From: Gari tellinella
Taxonomy: Eukaryota; Mollusca; Bivalvia; Cardiida; Psammobiidae
DNA: 64,000 bases
Direction: 5' to 3'
Assembly (NCBI GenBank): GCA_922989275.2
Contig: OV277864.1
Location: 54,993,550 to 55,057,549, forward strand
Each line of letters begins with the position of its first letter. Positions within the stretch are counted from its first letter, which is position 1. Shown here piece by piece: positions 62,431 to 64,000 of this stretch. The position numbers and the translations under genes are program-made. The notes beneath the pieces were generated by a model that was given only the letters and a program-made list of their open reading frames with translations, was not told where the DNA came from and ran no database searches.

Positions 62431-62754
62431 TATACATGTGTTCTGTGAAACTGTCTTTGATATACCAGTAAAAGGCAAAAGGAAACATGTTTAACAGGCA
62501 ACTATGATGTGTATAATATGAACTAAACGATAGCTGTCTGTAATAGAACACTAGCTGTTGATTATCAATAAATATTACATGGTCAATTGTTTTTAACAAA
62601 GGCTTATGATAACAATATATATAAATCTACATCAAATGAGAATACTCAAGATCTTAATATATATACCATACTATACAAGAATTCTGTGAATTTAAATGTC
62701 TTTTCTATTATCTCAACTTTGCCCATCACAAAAAAGAGACATGGGACAAATTGA
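62431..62754. other. no feature recognised
   Basis: AT-rich spacer. Confidence 0.4.
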
Positions 62755-63688
62755 CAAACAAGAGCCCAAGGGCTCTAACGCTCACCAGAGTACAAAGTTC
62801 ACAGATTTAAATAGACTTGTTTTATGATTTTGCGCCTAAAAATATGGCTCCTAAAGGATTTAGGAGTTATTTCTACGTTTTGACCTACTAACCTAATATT
62901 GAGCCTTATGTAGCCCCTATTCATACAGTGCCTAGATTACATCAAGGTGATCAATGTGAGCAAGTTTTTATAATTTTGAGCCTGTAAATATGGCTCCTAA
63001 ATGGCAATTTAGGAGCGTTTTCTTTGTTTTGACCTACTGACCTACTTTTGAACCTTATGTAACCCACATTCATAGATTGTCTAGATTTTGTCAAGATAAT
63101 CATTCTAAACAAGTTTTAAGAAGATATGGCTAAAAATATGGCCCCTGGATTTGCCAAAAGCTTTTTGTGCGATTTGACCTACTGACCTACTCTATGACCG
63201 GACATGACCTATATTCATGTATGATCTAAATTTTATCAATGACATGATACAGACAATTTCTAATAAAGATCTAACCAAAATTACAACTTCTAAAAGGTTC
63301 TTTTACTATTTTACAGAAAATGACCACACCCTCTGGAGCCGGCCATGTTTTCTGACGGATCAAAATTCTTTGAACAACTTTCAAATTCTATAATTGAGAA
63401 GCATTTTGGTGTAAACCAAATTGAAATTGGACAAGTGTTGTCGGAACAGAAAATTTTGCAAGATATGGTGCATGGTTGCCATGGCAAAAAGACCATTCGC
63501 CCCACCCACCACACTCAATTTTTTGAAGCTCAAACCAACAGTACGTATCTGAACAAGTTTAATTACACTAGGACTATTGGTTTCAGACAAAAAGTCCTTT
63601 GCAATTGTTGACAGACAGACGGCCGCCGGACAAAGCAGTATCACAAAAGCTCACCTTGAGGACTTTGTGCTTTGGTGAGCTAAAAATC
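62755..63688 (+). repeat. Repeat K, diverged copy
   Basis: ACAAACAAGAGCCCAAGGGC, then TCTAACGCTCACC at the left. TTTTGACCTACTGACCTACT-type words recur at about 62880, 63030 and 63175. It ends AAAGCTCACCTTGAGG then GGTGAGCTAAAAATC. Same architecture as 33128-34035. ORFs near the right end are probably incidental. Confidence 0.7.
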
Positions 63689-64000
63689 CAAGTTTAACCC
63701 TTCAGAGCATCAATGGTAAACCCCATATGAACATTCTTGCAGAATATTAGCAAGCAAGTACAATTACTGAATGCATGACTAGCCTAAATAACCTGAAAGT
63801 GAAATATTAATGCTGGTTGCTAAACACAGATATTTGACAATCATACCATATTGCTTTCAGTCGTTCGTGGCTATGAGACAAAAATCAAAGAGTACAGAAC
63901 ATGCCATCTGACCGGGATCTACATTGTTATTATTCATTCATAGTTTGGATACATCGTATGCAACATCCAATGTGTGAGCTAGCGCATACTATTGAGGTAA
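63689..64000. other. no feature recognised
   Basis: No exon of the minus-strand gene and no transposon recognised up to the window edge. One worn core-1 word (CTGACCGGGATCTACATTG) near 63910. Confidence 0.4.

Noticed and set aside
63311..63644. Overlapping ORFs on both strands near the right edge
   Set aside because: They lie within repeat K and show no known domain or splice context.

Overview
The window looks like AT-rich animal nuclear DNA. The evidence is spliced genes with consensus GT/AG sites, a Mab-21/cGLR-type gene, a furin-like cysteine-rich membrane protein, microsatellites, and very many short non-autonomous DNA transposons (MITEs). A lophotrochozoan, most likely a bivalve mollusc, fits best (inference from the gene families and repeat style; not provable here). 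No bacterial operon, rRNA, CRISPR array or intact transposase was seen.

Layout. (1) 1-29.2 kb has no gene I can support. It is dominated by MITEs and by a tandem segmental duplication: about 4.75-13.4 kb recurs in direct orientation at about 16.8-25.05 kb, with several transposon presence/absence differences between the copies. A 52-bp minisatellite lies at 27.8-28.2 kb. (2) 29.46-31.58 kb, plus strand: one long coding exon for a Mab-21 domain protein of the cGAS-like receptor (cGLR) type, with the nucleotidyltransferase G-S and D-x-D motifs, a candidate third acidic residue and a TPR-like C-terminus. Its stop codon lies inside the TTAA target site of a MITE. (3) 31.6-45.8 kb: gene-free, packed with nested and abutting MITEs. 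(4) 61.67-45.87 kb, minus strand: the last eight coding exons (366 residues, all junction phases compatible) of a furin-like-repeat, single-pass membrane protein resembling the C-terminal part of Fur2/PCSK5-type convertases. The upstream part, including any catalytic domain, would lie beyond the window. (5) 61.7-64 kb: more MITEs and a dispersed repeat.

MITE families are given local letters. A, B, C, G and L sit at TTAA (piggyBac-like target). D, E and T sit at TA with CAGT ends (Tc1/mariner/pogo-like). F and M have CAGGGCT ends and 6-bp target duplications (hAT-like). One element has a 3-bp TTA duplication (PIF/Harbinger-like). The main unusual observation is that families with unrelated ends and different target sites carry the same few long central hairpins. 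Core 1 (CTGATCAGA type) is in B, C, D, G and L; core 2 (TTAAAGCAGG type) is in A, E and M. The hairpin therefore looks like a module shared across transposon superfamilies.
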